A stretch of 64,000 bases of DNA from Trichobilharzia szidati (lineage: Eukaryota > Platyhelminthes > Trematoda > Strigeidida > Schistosomatidae), in contig OX235273.1 of assembly GCA_944472155.2 (NCBI GenBank), forward strand, positions 2,887,204-2,951,203, read 5' to 3'. Below are positions 50,092 through 59,606 of the stretch, one piece after another. The notes beneath the pieces are model-generated. The model ran no database searches. It was not told the DNA's origin and worked only from the letters and a program-made list of their open reading frames with translations. Position numbers and translations under genes: made by a program. How positions within the stretch are numbered: the stretch's first letter is position 1; each line of letters begins with the position of its first letter.

Positions 50092-51182
50092 TGTTACTTC
50101 TATGTACAAAGAATATTCAATTCCGATTCAACAATCAGCTGTACCGGCAGATTGACGGGGTGGCTATGGGTTCACCTTTGGGTCCTGTTCTTGCTGCCAT
50201 ATTCATGGCTCATCTTGAACAGACTCAAATGAAAGAAGAAATAGAAAGAACCACCTATTACTGCAGATATGTCGACGACACGTTTGTGGTCTGCAATGAT
50301 ATAGAACACGCGTCCACAATGTTTGAGAAACTCAACGCGGCCCATCCCAACATCGCATTCACAATTGACTACGAAAGAAACAACCAGTTCCATTTCCTAG
50401 ATGTCAACATAAAAAGAAGAAACGATGGGACGATTCAAAAATCCGTCTACATGAAAGAAACTTGGACTGGTCAATACTTACACTATCACAGCTTTTGCCC
50501 AACCGGTTACAAACGAGGTCTAGTAAAAACGCTCTTCAGCAGAGCCAAAGAAATATGTTCAGAAGACAAGATTGAAGAAGAACTTGAGATCATCGAAAAG
50601 AACCTTATCGAGAATGGATATCCTCGAAAGTTCATATTAAAATATAGAAATGAAGAAGCACACAAACTGAAACCCGACACCGTTGAAAAGAAACCAGTTT
50701 TCATCTGTCTAGCGTACAAAGGGGAAGACGTATCCACAAGAACACAAAAAAGAATCACAGGTGCATTGAAAAGAACGTTCCCAGCCGCCAGACTGATCCT
50801 ACTTCACAACACTGTGTGCTCGTTAACCCAGTCAAAAGTAGATGAGTTCCCGACTCACGTCAACTCCAACTGCATTTACCAATTCACGTGCACCTGCGGT
50901 AGCAAGTACATAGGAAGGACTGAGAGGACAGCATCTACTAGATTTTCTGAGCACATTCCTAAGAGTCTCCGTACAAAAGGAAGAAAAGTGTTATCAAGTG
51001 CAATCGCCAGACATCTAATTGACACAGGACACACAGTAGAAATCAGCCAAGCCTTCAAAATAATCAAAACACAAAGAAACCCACGGCTACTTCGCTTCGC
51101 AGAAGCCATAGCTATCAAGAGATTTCGACCAGACCTTTGTATACAGAAAGATAGTGTGATTAATCTTTCACTACCTTGGTAA
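50092..51182 (+). CDS. PLE reverse transcriptase-GIY-YIG endonuclease, uninterrupted (5' truncated)
   Basis: The open frame 50073-51182 (369 codons) has its first six residues or so from the neighbouring relic; the element starts about LLLLCTKNIQFRFN. Then DGVAMGSPLGPVLAAIFM (residues 28-45), CRYVDDTFVVC (64-74; catalytic YVDD 67-70), FHFLDVNIKR (106-115), KETWTGQYLHYHSF (128-141), thumb KRGLVKTLFSRAKEICSEDK and NGYPRKFILKY (181-191). A linker follows, then the endonuclease: NCIYQFTCTCGSKYIGRTER (266-285), RFSEHIPKSL (290-299), IARHLIDTGHTVEISQAFKI (311-330), LRFAEAIAIKRFRPDLCIQK (340-359), NLSLPW stop. RT copies element RNA and EN nicks target DNA in this family. The N-terminal half and RT fingers are missing, so it is a partial protein, but the remaining domains are unbroken. 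A 3' UTR and hammerhead follow. It is probably a young insertion. Confidence 0.92.
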
Positions 51183-51740
51183 CCCTAACTCTATTTTATT
51201 TTATTTTTGTGTTTGCCTTTCTGTCAGTATGCCTGTGTGTTTGTCTTGTTACGTAACATTCTATTCAATTTTGACCTTCAAGTTTCTAAATCTACTTAAT
51301 TGTTTGTGTGTTTAAGTTATAAATGTTACTTAACTATTCACCCCCACCCTCTTAAACTCTCCACCACAAGATGTGTAAATTCACTCTGTTCTCTGACCCT
51401 GACCCTGTAATATGCCTCTAACCAATCTGTGTTGTTTTCCAATAAAAATCTGAACTCTTACCCCTCTTATCTAATTCCATTATATATAATTAGTTGTTTT
51501 TGTCACCGAATAGCCTGTCTACCTACATCAAATTCTGGAATTATGTTCCTTGTCCCTTCTATCTATAACTCAAAGTATTTATGAAAAAGTATGTTCCACA
51601 ACTTTCTTGAAACCTATAATTTGATTTTGTTTAGGATGTATGCAGTTGATGAGAATCCACGAAATAAAACGAGCTCGTATTATCCTGCAAACATGTTCGT
51701 TCTTTCTCTCTTCAAACTAATAAAGGGAACCGGTTGCATG
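51183..51740 (+). mobile_element. PLE 3' UTR and end
   Basis: T-rich 3' UTR, then the hammerhead (51638-51692), then 'gttcgttctttctctcttca', 'aactaataaagggaacc', the same kind of end as 43857-43895. Confidence 0.8.
51638..51692 (+). ncRNA. Hammerhead ribozyme in a PLE tail
   Basis: Stem I 'gtatgcag' (51638-51645) with 'ctgcaaac' (51685-51692), one mismatch. Core TTGATGA (51646-51652), short stem II 'gaatccac', GAAA (51661-51664), stem III of eight pairs around 'aacgagctcgt' (51664-51683). Cleavage expected after C51684 (AUC). C3 is U. Confidence 0.8.
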
Positions 51741-52470
51741 AAATTAAACATCTTTGAGAAGAATATTCTTCGCAGAAACAGTCGTCTACTGGACTTCAGA
51801 AGCCTGAAGGACAAAAACTGGCATCTCATCACTTCTGTCGGCATTTATAAGTTAACTTGTTCTTATGGTTGTTCGAGGCGTATCTTATCTAAAATGGTTT
51901 GTGAACTCTATCTCACATGACTGCAGAAAGATAGAAGTAGCTCTATGAAGAGTGTGTGTAATTGAACACCTTGTCGACACTGGTTATTCATCTATCTTAG
52001 CAAACTTTTTCTTCGAAATTGTGTAAAAAGTGAATGAAAGTCTGCTTAAGAAAATGTGCTTTCGTCTCCACTGCATTGCAGAAGCTCTAGCCATTCCGAT
52101 AAAGAAACTGGAAACCTGCATACAAAAGAGAATTATTCGACCACTTATACTACCATGGTAACGACCTGGTTGTTTTCTAATCACTTGATTTTCTCATTTC
52201 TTTATGACGTTTATATTTCTTTTGAACTCTTAAGTAATATCCCATTTCTCTTCGTTTCTGTCTGCATCCTGATTCGAATTCATTGAGTTATTGACCCTAA
52301 CTCCAACATTCTATTCAGTTCCTGTTATGCATCGATTAATATAAGCAACTATGATTATAACAAATGACCACTTTTGTTACCATTATCTTTTGCGAAAAGA
52401 AACATTGTATAAGGAAGAGATTGTACAGCCATGTTCTTTTCATGACTGGATGGGGATTCTTCATAAAGTT
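51741..52470 (+). pseudogene. PLE endonuclease relic and tail
   Basis: Frame scraps: SVGIYKLTCSYGCSR (51835-51880, GIY-YIG start), VIEHLVDTGYSSI (51960-52000), then KVNESLLKKMCFRLHCIAEA, LAIPIKKLETCIQKRIIRPL, ILPW stop (52030-52160). AT-rich UTR, tail 'attgtacagccatgttcttt'. Closest to 25208-25558. Confidence 0.7.
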
Positions 52471-52489
52471 AATTCAAATTTTTCGGCGA

Positions 52490-52750
52490 TTCCTCCTGTA
52501 TTACACTAAACTGCCCGATCTCCACTGATATATCTGCTCCTCAAATGGATTCCTCGACGATGTCTGAAGGTTGACATGATGTTATTTGGTCGGTGGTGAC
52601 TAGTGGTGGAATCCATGACATACATTTCATCCTATTTGGGACCCCTCAGATAGAACACCATCTCTACGGATGCAGATACATCCAGCTAACGAGTCATAGG
52701 TAGGATGAAACACTTCCTGAATTCCACCTCTGGTCACTATCAAATAAAGA
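52490..52750. mobile_element. Smα-type hammerhead repeat, head-to-head pair, worn
   Basis: Left arm (52490 to about 52655, minus): 'cgatgtctgaaggttgacat' (body) and 'gtggtggaatccatgac' with 'catttcatcctatttgggac'. Right arm (about 52656-52750, plus): 'cagatacatccagctaacga', 'gtaggatgaaacacttcctg', 'aattccacctctggtcacta'. Neither core is complete (right: CTAACGA with GAAA). Third inverted pair of this repeat in the window. Confidence 0.7.
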
Positions 52751-52794
52751 ATACCTTTCGATTGTTGATTAATTTCTGACTGTTTATCATCATG

Positions 52795-52990
52795 TGCGTC
52801 GGTGGCACAGTGGTTAGGACTCTCGCCGAACATGCACATGGTTCGGGTTTCGATCCCCTGCCGGCGCACACCCGATATCTATGGTCGGCCTGTAAATTTG
52901 GGCCACCGATATCCATGCTGAAAATTCCATACTTGTACTGAAAATACGGTGTGGAATCAAGCTGTAATCAAAATAAAAAAATGAAAAATA
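52795..52990 (+). mobile_element. SINE-T with private tail
   Basis: Head 'tgcgtcggtggcacagtggt' (A box), 'gttcgggtttcgatcccctg' (B box, one base off), then 'acccgatatctatggtcggc', 'ctgtaaatttgggccaccga', 'gaatcaagctgtaatcaaaa' and an A-rich tail. Nearly the same as 49125-49330 inverted. Close to full length. Confidence 0.85.
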
Positions 52991-52999
52991 AAAAAATAA

Positions 53000-53499
53000 T
53001 AAAAATTAAATGAAGTTATATTATACTGGATAGATTCATTTGTTGTACTCATAATTAAAATCGTTATGTAATCTTAAAATAGCTCCCGGCTCATCCATGA
53101 CAGATAGTTTGCAATTAGTAGTGTTCTCTGAGCTGGTTGGTTTAGTTGTGGAGCTTTCGTCGTCCTTCTGGACAACATCTTCAGCGCTGAAGATATGTCC
53201 TGAAGAGAGGAAAGATTGTGCATGAGGCTAGCCACCCCACCACATAAAAACAACACCCCCCTCCCGAAATTGCATTGGTTGAAGCCTATGTTCCAGCAGG
53301 AATACAAGGGAATGAAGAAAGAGTCTTACTACTTACTGTTAATGAGTAGCATATCAACGTTTGCATAAATTATTCATCTCTCCACTCTTTCTCCTTAGCT
53401 CACCTTTGGTTGGTGAAGTTACTTTGTAGGCGTATTTCTTCAACTGATTCAGGATTTTGATGACAAACGCTGGATAACCCTGTGAGTGGATGACTGATT
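53000..53499. other. No gene seen; hammerhead-like motif on the minus strand
   Basis: 53110-53200 matches 25600-25690 ('gttctctgagctggttggtt', 'gtggagctttcgtcgtcctt'). The minus-strand motif at 53190-53146 has CTGAAGA, stem II GTTGTCC-AGAA-GGACGAC, GAAA. The rest is not recognised. Confidence 0.5.
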
Positions 53500-53869
53500 T
53501 ATGTTCCAGAGACTAACGAGACTAAACGGTGGATATTTTATTCCACAAACTTCTGTTTGTCATTTCCCAGTCGACAAAAAGTTACGAGTCAAGATAGTTT
53601 TACCACATCTATGTGTATTTATCAGTTCAGATGCTTCTGTGGAAACAGTTATGCTGGGTGTATTGCCTGGCAGAACATTTCCAATCATAGTTTCGGTAAA
53701 GTAGGGATAAAAACCATCTCAAGCTCTGTTTTGTCACAATTAGTTGATAGTGACAAATCAGCGAATAAAATGAAAGCCATCAAGATGATTCATCTCATTC
53801 CATTGAATCTTTCCAATTACTTACAGTATATCGCTGAGGCGATTGACATTCCAACTATTAGGTCTATGC
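53500..53869 (+). pseudogene. PLE endonuclease relic
   Basis: Frame 53557-53869: TTSMCIYQFRCFCGNSYAGC (GIY-YIG, YAG for YIG), SSSVLSQLVDSDKSANKMKA, IKMIHLIPLNLSNYLQYIAE, AIDIPTIRS. Closest to 16370-16965, with which it shares the YAG form. The frame runs on into an RTE fragment, making a chimeric 154-codon frame. Confidence 0.8.
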
Positions 53870-55490
53870 CAACAGGTCTACAGGTGAAAACCAAAAAGTC
53901 TACAGAAGAAGTGAAGAAGAAAAGACTTCTGGTGGGAATGAATAAAACAGAGGTGAAAGCCAACGGAAACAAGCATCCATCACCATCAGAGAAAGAAATT
54001 CGAAGGATCTCACCTCTTTGACTTATTTAAGCAGCGTTATTCCAACTACAGGAGGCATAGATGAGGACGTCAAAGGCAGACAGGATTAGAAAAGCAAGGA
54101 ATCAGTGTAGCTAACCAGCTCACATGGTCTCACTATCATTGACGGCATAGAGGTTGAAATTACATCTAATGTCAAGTACCTTGGACTGAGTATTTCCTCT
54201 GATCTTTCCTGGTCCTCTCACATCTTGCTAGTGACTAGAAAGATGTTTCGCTTAACGTTCTACGTTAGGAAGTTTAGGCAGTCTGGTATAAAGCAGTCTT
54301 TGCTTTCTCAGTTTGTCAATTCCTGTATTCTACCCATCCCTCTTTACTGCTCCCCATTAATCTTTCCTGGACTACTTAAGAAAGACTTTGCTTCGCTGCA
54401 TAGGGCACTAAAAGCTGTTAGTAGGGGAAGTGGGATTTCGTTAAACCAACTGGTTAACACCATTGTGGATAGACATATAATGTCATGTAAGAAACTAGCG
54501 AATTCTATATTGTCAGACCCCGAGCATCCTCTCTATACGCAGCTCTCTCCTTGCATTTCATCTGGTAGAACTAGAAGCAACTAAAGGAGGCTATATGCCA
54601 GGACTACCAAGTACAAAAACTCCACAATACCTTATCTGGCACAGCTGTTATGTGATGAGAAAACTGTTAGGTATGACACGATCACCTTACTGCGGCACTC
54701 TAACAAATAGTTCCCATTAGATTTTGTTCTCCTTTCTTTGTTACTATTATATTGTTGCTAACATATTCTATTACACACTAATTTTATATTTCATATCCTG
54801 TGGTGCATTGTTCAAAATGTTCTTTTTTATTTCTTTTATTTATCTTTTTTCTTTTTGTTGTTGTTGCTTTTTATTTTTAAAATCTTATAAAAATTTATGA
54901 GGTAATTAGATGCAATATTGTAATGCACGCTGAAAATTCCATATCTGCACCACAAATACTGTTTGGAATAAAGCTATTATTATTATAAAAGAAATCTACC
55001 CCACTGGTTATAAGGAATAAGATCTGGAATCTCAGCACTAATGTCAAGCCGGTGAGTGTTTCTAGATGGTTCAGAAGCTTTACTTGTCACCAAAAGACTT
55101 CAGACTTTTGCCAGCAGCTACCTTCGTTACATACTGAAGATCAAATAGGTGGTGAGAAAGAATTAGCAACAACAAACTCAGGCAACTAACCGATCAACAA
55201 CCTATCACCCAACAATTAAATAGAAAAGGATTCGACATACTCTGAAGAGAACATCAAGTGACATCAGGCACTAGCTAGTTGCTCTAGTGAAATACGAATG
55301 CGAAACAATAAGCTGAGCGTGGATCCAAAAGTGGTATGGATCAGATGGTATGAGGAAGAAATGAAGGCTTATGGACAATCATGGTGTCTAACTACTAGCG
55401 ACTACAGGAAACAGAATGAAACGATGATATACTTCTGAAGCCCTGTGTTAGACTCTGAACGCAAGGGAATAGTCATATTATGATAAGATC
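53870..55490 (+). mobile_element. RTE LINE relic split by a CR1-like LINE
   Basis: Left part 53870-54108: TGLQVKTKKSTEEVKKKRLL (LQ.KT.K…EEA region), MNKTEVKANGNK, SEKEIRRISPL, then DEDVKGRQD-like and KARNQ. Right part 54990-55490: RNKIWNLSTNVKPV-like, LQTFASSYLRYILKIK-like (broken), then the C-terminus and 3' end 'gaagccctgtgttagactct', 'gaacgcaagggaatag'. Together they give the normal RTE order around the CR1-like copy. Confidence 0.7.
54109..54988 (+). mobile_element. CR1/Jockey-like LINE: RT C-terminus and 3' tail
   Basis: Starts with a GIEVEITSNVKYLGLSISSD block in broken frame, then in the 54225 frame: TRKMFRLTFYVRKFRQSGIK, QSLLSQFVNSCILPIPLYCS, PLIFPGLLKKDFASLHRALK, NQLVNTIVDRHIMSCKKLAN, HPLYTQLSPCISSGRTRSN stop. 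The C-terminus continues past the stop (YARTTKYKNSTIPYLAQLLC, then …LLRHSNK). 3' tail 'gatgcaatattgtaatgcac', 'ggaataaagctattattat'. The longest CR1-like coding part in the window. The RT catalytic palm is absent. Confidence 0.85.
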
Positions 55491-55544
55491 GAACACAATC
55501 AATAAATGTGTAGACATTAATAATTGAAGCAAACTAAAACGAAA

Positions 55545-56030
55545 CAGCTGTCCGTTACTCCGTGTAGGTTTTCTAATGGTTCTCTAACCGATGTCAGCTC
55601 ATGACGAAATTCTGTAACCAGTCAATCAATTCCTTACAAACCAATACTTGAAAATCAATGAGATGCTCACTAACAACTTGCCTTATTCAGGTAGGTAGTT
55701 ACCTGGAGTTCTCGTGGGAAGTCGTGACCATTAGGGTGCAGCAGGTTGGGGGTGAGGACGAATACTTGCCACCGATGACATTCGCCAGTGGTCGTGTTAT
55801 GTCCTGAATCGGCAGAAGCTGGAATTCATGGATCGGGTCCCAGTGACTTAATGGTCTGCGAGGTCGCCAATGGGTACTTACTGATGAAGAGTTCCGAACT
55901 AGTGGAACGAAACAGCTAGCTGTCCGGTACACCCTATTGGTTTTCCAATGGTTCTCTCTAAGTGATGTCAGCTCATGATGAAATCCTGTAACCAATCAAT
56001 CAAATCCCTACAAATCAATACTTGAATAAG
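55545..56030 (+). mobile_element. SINE-H: 3' part then a second copy, head to tail
   Basis: 55545-55652 is a 3' end ('aaaacgaaacagctgtccgt' to 'ccttacaaaccaatacttga'). It is followed directly by a 5' start ('tcaatgagatgctcactaac') and a copy to 56030. The second copy has A region 'cagtgacttaatggtctgcg', lacks the B box (deletion between 55863 and 55870), and has ribozyme 'tactgatgaagagttccgaa', 'ctagtggaacgaaacagcta'. Confidence 0.75.
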
Positions 56031-56439
56031 TGAAGCAATTATTAAACTTGAGGAAAGAACAACATTGTGATCGATATTCAAGGAAGCGTAATCATCTGAA
56101 GAAACTTCTCTCAAGTATATCATTCAGTTTTCATGAACAAGCTAAGCACTGAATGTTATCAGTGATTTAGTGGAAAGCCCTATCCAATCTTGGTAGTATT
56201 CTTATTTGTACACATCTTCAATTTGTATTTTCAATTTTGAATTGGTTCGCATTCTTTCTGTTTATTCAGGCCAATAGGCCAACCAGTAAGCTAGAATACT
56301 GAAATACTGAAATCAAGCAAATAAAAGAAGTTTTACTAGTGAATAAATAACCACACATCAGAATTTATTCAGAAATATATGAAGAACCACAAAAAAACAG
56401 ATTAGTAATAAAAATGACGAAAATAATATAGAATTCATA
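56031..56439. other. No gene seen
   Basis: AT-rich; nothing recognised. Confidence 0.5.
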
Positions 56440-56700
56440 GCCTGTGTAGTAATGCCGTATCAAGAAGGATCGTCAGAGACCTTACGTAGGATTCTCAATC
56501 AGGCTGGAATTAGTCAGGGTGGAATTTTAAACCAGCCAATGAACCCTACGAGAGATAAATTTTATCAGCTTAAGGACCCCATAGATCTAATTAAGAAAAA
56601 TATAATTTATGAAATACTATGTAATGACTCTGAGTGGGGTTAACTACATAGGTGAAACTAGTAGATCGGGGTCAACTAGATTACTGGAACATAAAAATTT

Positions 56701-57878
56701 TATAAGAAAAAGGTACAAACAGCGTAGAAAATTTCCTTTTCGACGATTCATTTTCATGAGATAATAAAGGAAAGAAGCAAAATTGTAGTAGAAACTTTAC
56801 TCTGGCCATGGTAGGGCAAGGGAATGTATGTATCGCTTTTGAATGCAGAGGTCCGGTTTCAGATCTCGAATAGCTAATGCTTCAGCTATGTATAGATGGC
56901 GTATTCGAAGTCCCTTTGTACGATATTGAGGGACTCTGTGTAGTGCTGTGAGGCGTTCGTGTGTGTGTGGGGGGGGGTGCTCGATGTCCAGAGATGACAA
57001 GGTGTTCGAGGATCGAGCTGTTGCTAGTCTTCTTTTCTCATCTGGCTAACCAAGCTGGGCAGTGTTCCAGAATACATTTGTGGACTTGACGTTGCGTACG
57101 GCCGATATACTTTGCTCCACACGAGCAAGTAAATTGATAAATACACACTGAAGTGGCCAAAAGCGGTATCTTGTCCTTAGCGCTAGACTGCAGGAGAATG
57201 TGATACGTAGAGTGGCTGTTGGAAATGTCTTCTTCAGACATTTAGAATGGCGGTTTTTGAGAATTTGAATTCTAGGTTCATGAAGAGAGTCTTCTTAGGA
57301 ATCCTTGCGATGTTTGACACCGGAGGCTTCTCCTTCATGTTTTTGTCGATAAATTTTGGTGGATACCCATTCTCTAGTAGGGTTTCACGTAGTAAATTTA
57401 ATTCTTTCTCTACCATATCTTCCTAGCAGATTTTTCTAATCCTTGAACACAATGTGTGTACCAGGTTCCTCTTTCGGATCAGTGGGACAAAGCTCTGGAA
57501 GTTGATAAACTGTCCAGTCCATGTTGGCTTGCGGTATATCGATCTTTGGATAGTACAGTCATGTCGTCTGGTGAGTAGTACATCAAGGAATGGAAATGCG
57601 TTGTTCGATTCTCTTTCTAAGGTGAAACTTATTGATGGATGCGCTGCGTTGAAGGTTTTGAGGAGAGAATCTAAATCACACTTTTCATCACAGATTATAA
57701 ACGTATCATCTAAGTATCTCTTGTATAAGTGCAGTTGACTTATCAAGGGATCGAGGATGCTGTTTTCAAGGCTCACCATGAGGCAGTCGGCTAGGAGTGG
57801 ACTGAGAGGAGACCCCATGGCTACCCCATCTTTCTGTACATAGAACTTTTCATTGAATTTGAACTGGATATTGAACGT
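56701..57878 (-). mobile_element. Penelope-like element nested in a PLE, 12-bp TSD
   Basis: Minus-strand RT-EN copy. Direct repeat 'acataaaaattt' at 56689-56700 and 57879-57890. 5' truncated within the RT. Its tail on the minus strand is 'catgaaaatgaatcgtcgaa', 'aaggaaattttctacgctg', a hammerhead-like end with GAAA but no clear CTGATGA. Confidence 0.85.
56797..57878 (-). pseudogene. PLE RT-GIY-YIG gene with one stop and frameshifts
   Basis: From 57878: FNIQFKFNEKFYVQKDGVAM, GSPLSPLLADCLMVSLE, LYKRYLDDTFIIC (catalytic YLDD, residues 71-74 of the frame from 57926), AFPFLDVLLTRR, SIYRKPTWTGQFINFQSFVP, then a TAG at 57422-57420 and, in the same frame, EKELNLLRETLLENGYPPKF (thumb). A frameshift near 57240 leads to SSAKDKIPLLATSVCIYQFT, CSCGAKYIGRTQRQ (GIY-YIG, about 57180-57090), CPAWLAR. 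After another shift, GLRIRHLYIAEALAIRDLKP, DLCIQKRYIHSLALPW, ending near 56800. The first 17 codons of the open frame are antisense host-PLE sequence, not part of this gene. Confidence 0.9.
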
Positions 57879-58009
57879 ACATAAAAATTTAGCTAAACCT
57901 AAAATAACTGACCCTGCTGAGTGCACATGTGTAGTCAGAATGACGCGATGCCGCCTATACCGGAATTATGAAAAGTGGCAACATACAACAAAAGGAAGTT
58001 GGACAAGCA

Positions 58010-58027
58010 TAATATATATATATATAT
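58010..58027. repeat. (TA)n microsatellite
   Basis: Short TA run inside the PLE tail. Confidence 0.85.
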
Positions 58028-58107
58028 GAAAAACTGTGAAGCCATGTTACTAAATCGATATAATTATGAGCAATAAATTGTGCTCGAAACGGCATCCAGG
58101 TATTAAT

Positions 58108-58733
58108 ACACTTCCCCTTGATGAATTTGAATAAAGCAAGAACAACAGTGGGTTTGTGCAGAATAATATGGTACCTTCATTGATTATTTCGTTGGCTTCT
58201 CATCAGCTGCTTACAGCTTGCAAATTTTTCATGATGTAAGTTGACAGAAAGTTCTGCAATTAGTGAACAGTGTTCAGAAATTTGCGTTTACACAGTTTTA
58301 CACAGGCAGTTCAAGTTTAAACAAAATAAATGCATGCATACAATGGTAAAGGAGTTACGTAATAAAGACTAGAGATGCGTAAGATGCTGAGTGACTAATA
58401 AATTAGGTCACAATGTACTGAGTTCAACTCAAATCATAGAAACAAGAGACAAGCAAAATTACACTGTATCAAAGGGGGTGAGGTTAAAGCCAAAGATTAC
58501 GTAATCAAATGAAAGAGAGAATAAAGACATCCAGTTACCAGGCTGGGCAAGGAAAGACTGATAACTGCCTCTTCTTCTGAACACATAAATCTGGTTTCAA
58601 GCGTTTGATAGAAATAGCTTCGGCAAACTCGAGGAGAATCCAGCTCCTTTGTCTATTGATAATTTTAAGGGATTTCGCGACCACCTTACGACCTGTAACA
58701 AGGAGATGTCTAGTACTGTACCAATGTGTGATA
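58108..58733 (-). mobile_element. PLE C-terminus, 3' UTR and tail (same group as 32389-33892)
   Basis: Minus strand: TRHLLVTGRKVVAKSLKIIN, RQRSWILLEFAEAISIKRLK, PDLCVQKK then a shift (58733-58560). 3' UTR, hammerhead 58212-58156, end 'ttgttcttgctttattcaaa', 'ttcatcaagggg'. 5' truncated. No TSD found. Confidence 0.8.
58156..58212 (-). ncRNA. Hammerhead ribozyme in a PLE tail
   Basis: Minus strand: 'aagcag', CTGATGA, 'gaagccaac', GAAA, stem III interrupted ('aatcaatgaaggtaccatat'), 'ctgcac'. Core and stem I intact. Confidence 0.75.
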
Positions 58734-59034
58734 TACTTGAAATAAACTCACCTAATTACATTCTACCACAGTGCCCAAGTTCTACACTTACACTGATCGC
58801 ATTCTTTTGTTAGATTTCAATTTGCATTGCTCAGTTTAGAATTCAACTACTCTGAGTAGCTTAATGTGATGGTCTTAGAGCCTCATTTAATGTGGCGCGT
58901 GTTATTATTTAACAACTTCTAAGTAAATCTACAGTGTCAGATCCTTTGAAAAAATTTTGAACGGGTGGGGAACGGATGAAACTTTAGATGACAGAATCAG
59001 AGGAAACTGGTTATTGACGGTTAAAGCATCAGCT
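58734..59034. other. No gene seen
   Basis: AT-rich; nothing recognised. Confidence 0.5.
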
Positions 59035-59606
59035 GAAATGGAAAAACAGAAGAAGAAGAACGTGTCAGTGAACGAAAATGGTTCGTGCTCGAGAACACCC
59101 TTCAGTATGGCTAAGTAAAGGTGTAGTAAAAACCATCAATAGGTCGAGATTAAACCATCTAGTGCAAACCGGCCACAAAGCCATTAATGAAGAATCCTTC
59201 TCCACCATCTACCGGATAACAAATGAATTGCCAAAAACATCGAGGTACCACATACTCCAGGCAGCAGAGAATATAGCGACTCGCTTAAAACAACCAGTGC
59301 TCTGTGTGTAGAAGAAAAAAGTTCCGCCCCTACTACTGCCCTCGTCGGCCTTCAGTGGAGACTATAAATTCATGAATTTGTAATATTATCCTTCCTTATT
59401 TTTCTGACATTCAGTTTATTGTTATGTTGATGCGGTCGAATTGCAATCCATGGACATTATTATTATTATTGATTCGATATCATTTAAACATTAATGCTGT
59501 TCATAACACTAATTCATTCACTACTATTATGTATATATAACTGTAGAGCCTGATGACGTAGGGGTTGTCGAAAAGTGTATTCTTTGTTCAGTAACCATTC
59601 TTCTGA
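59035..59606 (+). mobile_element. PLE endonuclease C-terminus, UTR and tail
   Basis: Frame 59078-59311: EHPSVWLSKGVVKTINRSRL, NHLVQTGHKAINEESFSTIY, RITNELPKTSRYHILQAAEN, IATRLKQPVLCV then a TAG where Q is usual. UTR with an (ATT)n run (59458-59472), then the tail with hammerhead-like motif at 59541-59591. The right edge is the TSD of the SINE-H at 59607. Confidence 0.75.
59541..59591 (+). ncRNA. Hammerhead-like motif in a PLE tail
   Basis: Core CTGATGA (59550-59556), GAAA (59570-59573), stem III AAG/CTT with worn centre, stem I GAGC/GTTC (59546-59549 with 59586-59589). Stem II is not convincing. Confidence 0.55.

Larger units (their letters stand above)
56440..58107 (+). mobile_element. Penelope-like element (diverged group) split by another PLE
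   Basis: Left part: frame 56452-56643, MPYQEGSSETLRRILNQAGI, LKDPIDLIKKNIIYEILCND, then shifted GVNYIGETSRSGSTRLLEHK (GIY-YIG start, to 56700). After the nested PLE (56701-57878) the sequence resumes at 57879 with 'ataaaaatttagctaaacct', the part that follows in the sister copy at 61000-61720, and ends in a tail with 'gagcaataaattgtgctcga', 'aacggcatccagg' (58067-58099). Confidence 0.8.

Noticed and set aside
58055..58110. Clear hammerhead in the tail of the PLE at 56440-58107
   Set aside because: GAGCA/TGCTC and GAAA are there and recur at 61655-61692, but no CTGANGA core fits, so it is not listed as a ribozyme.
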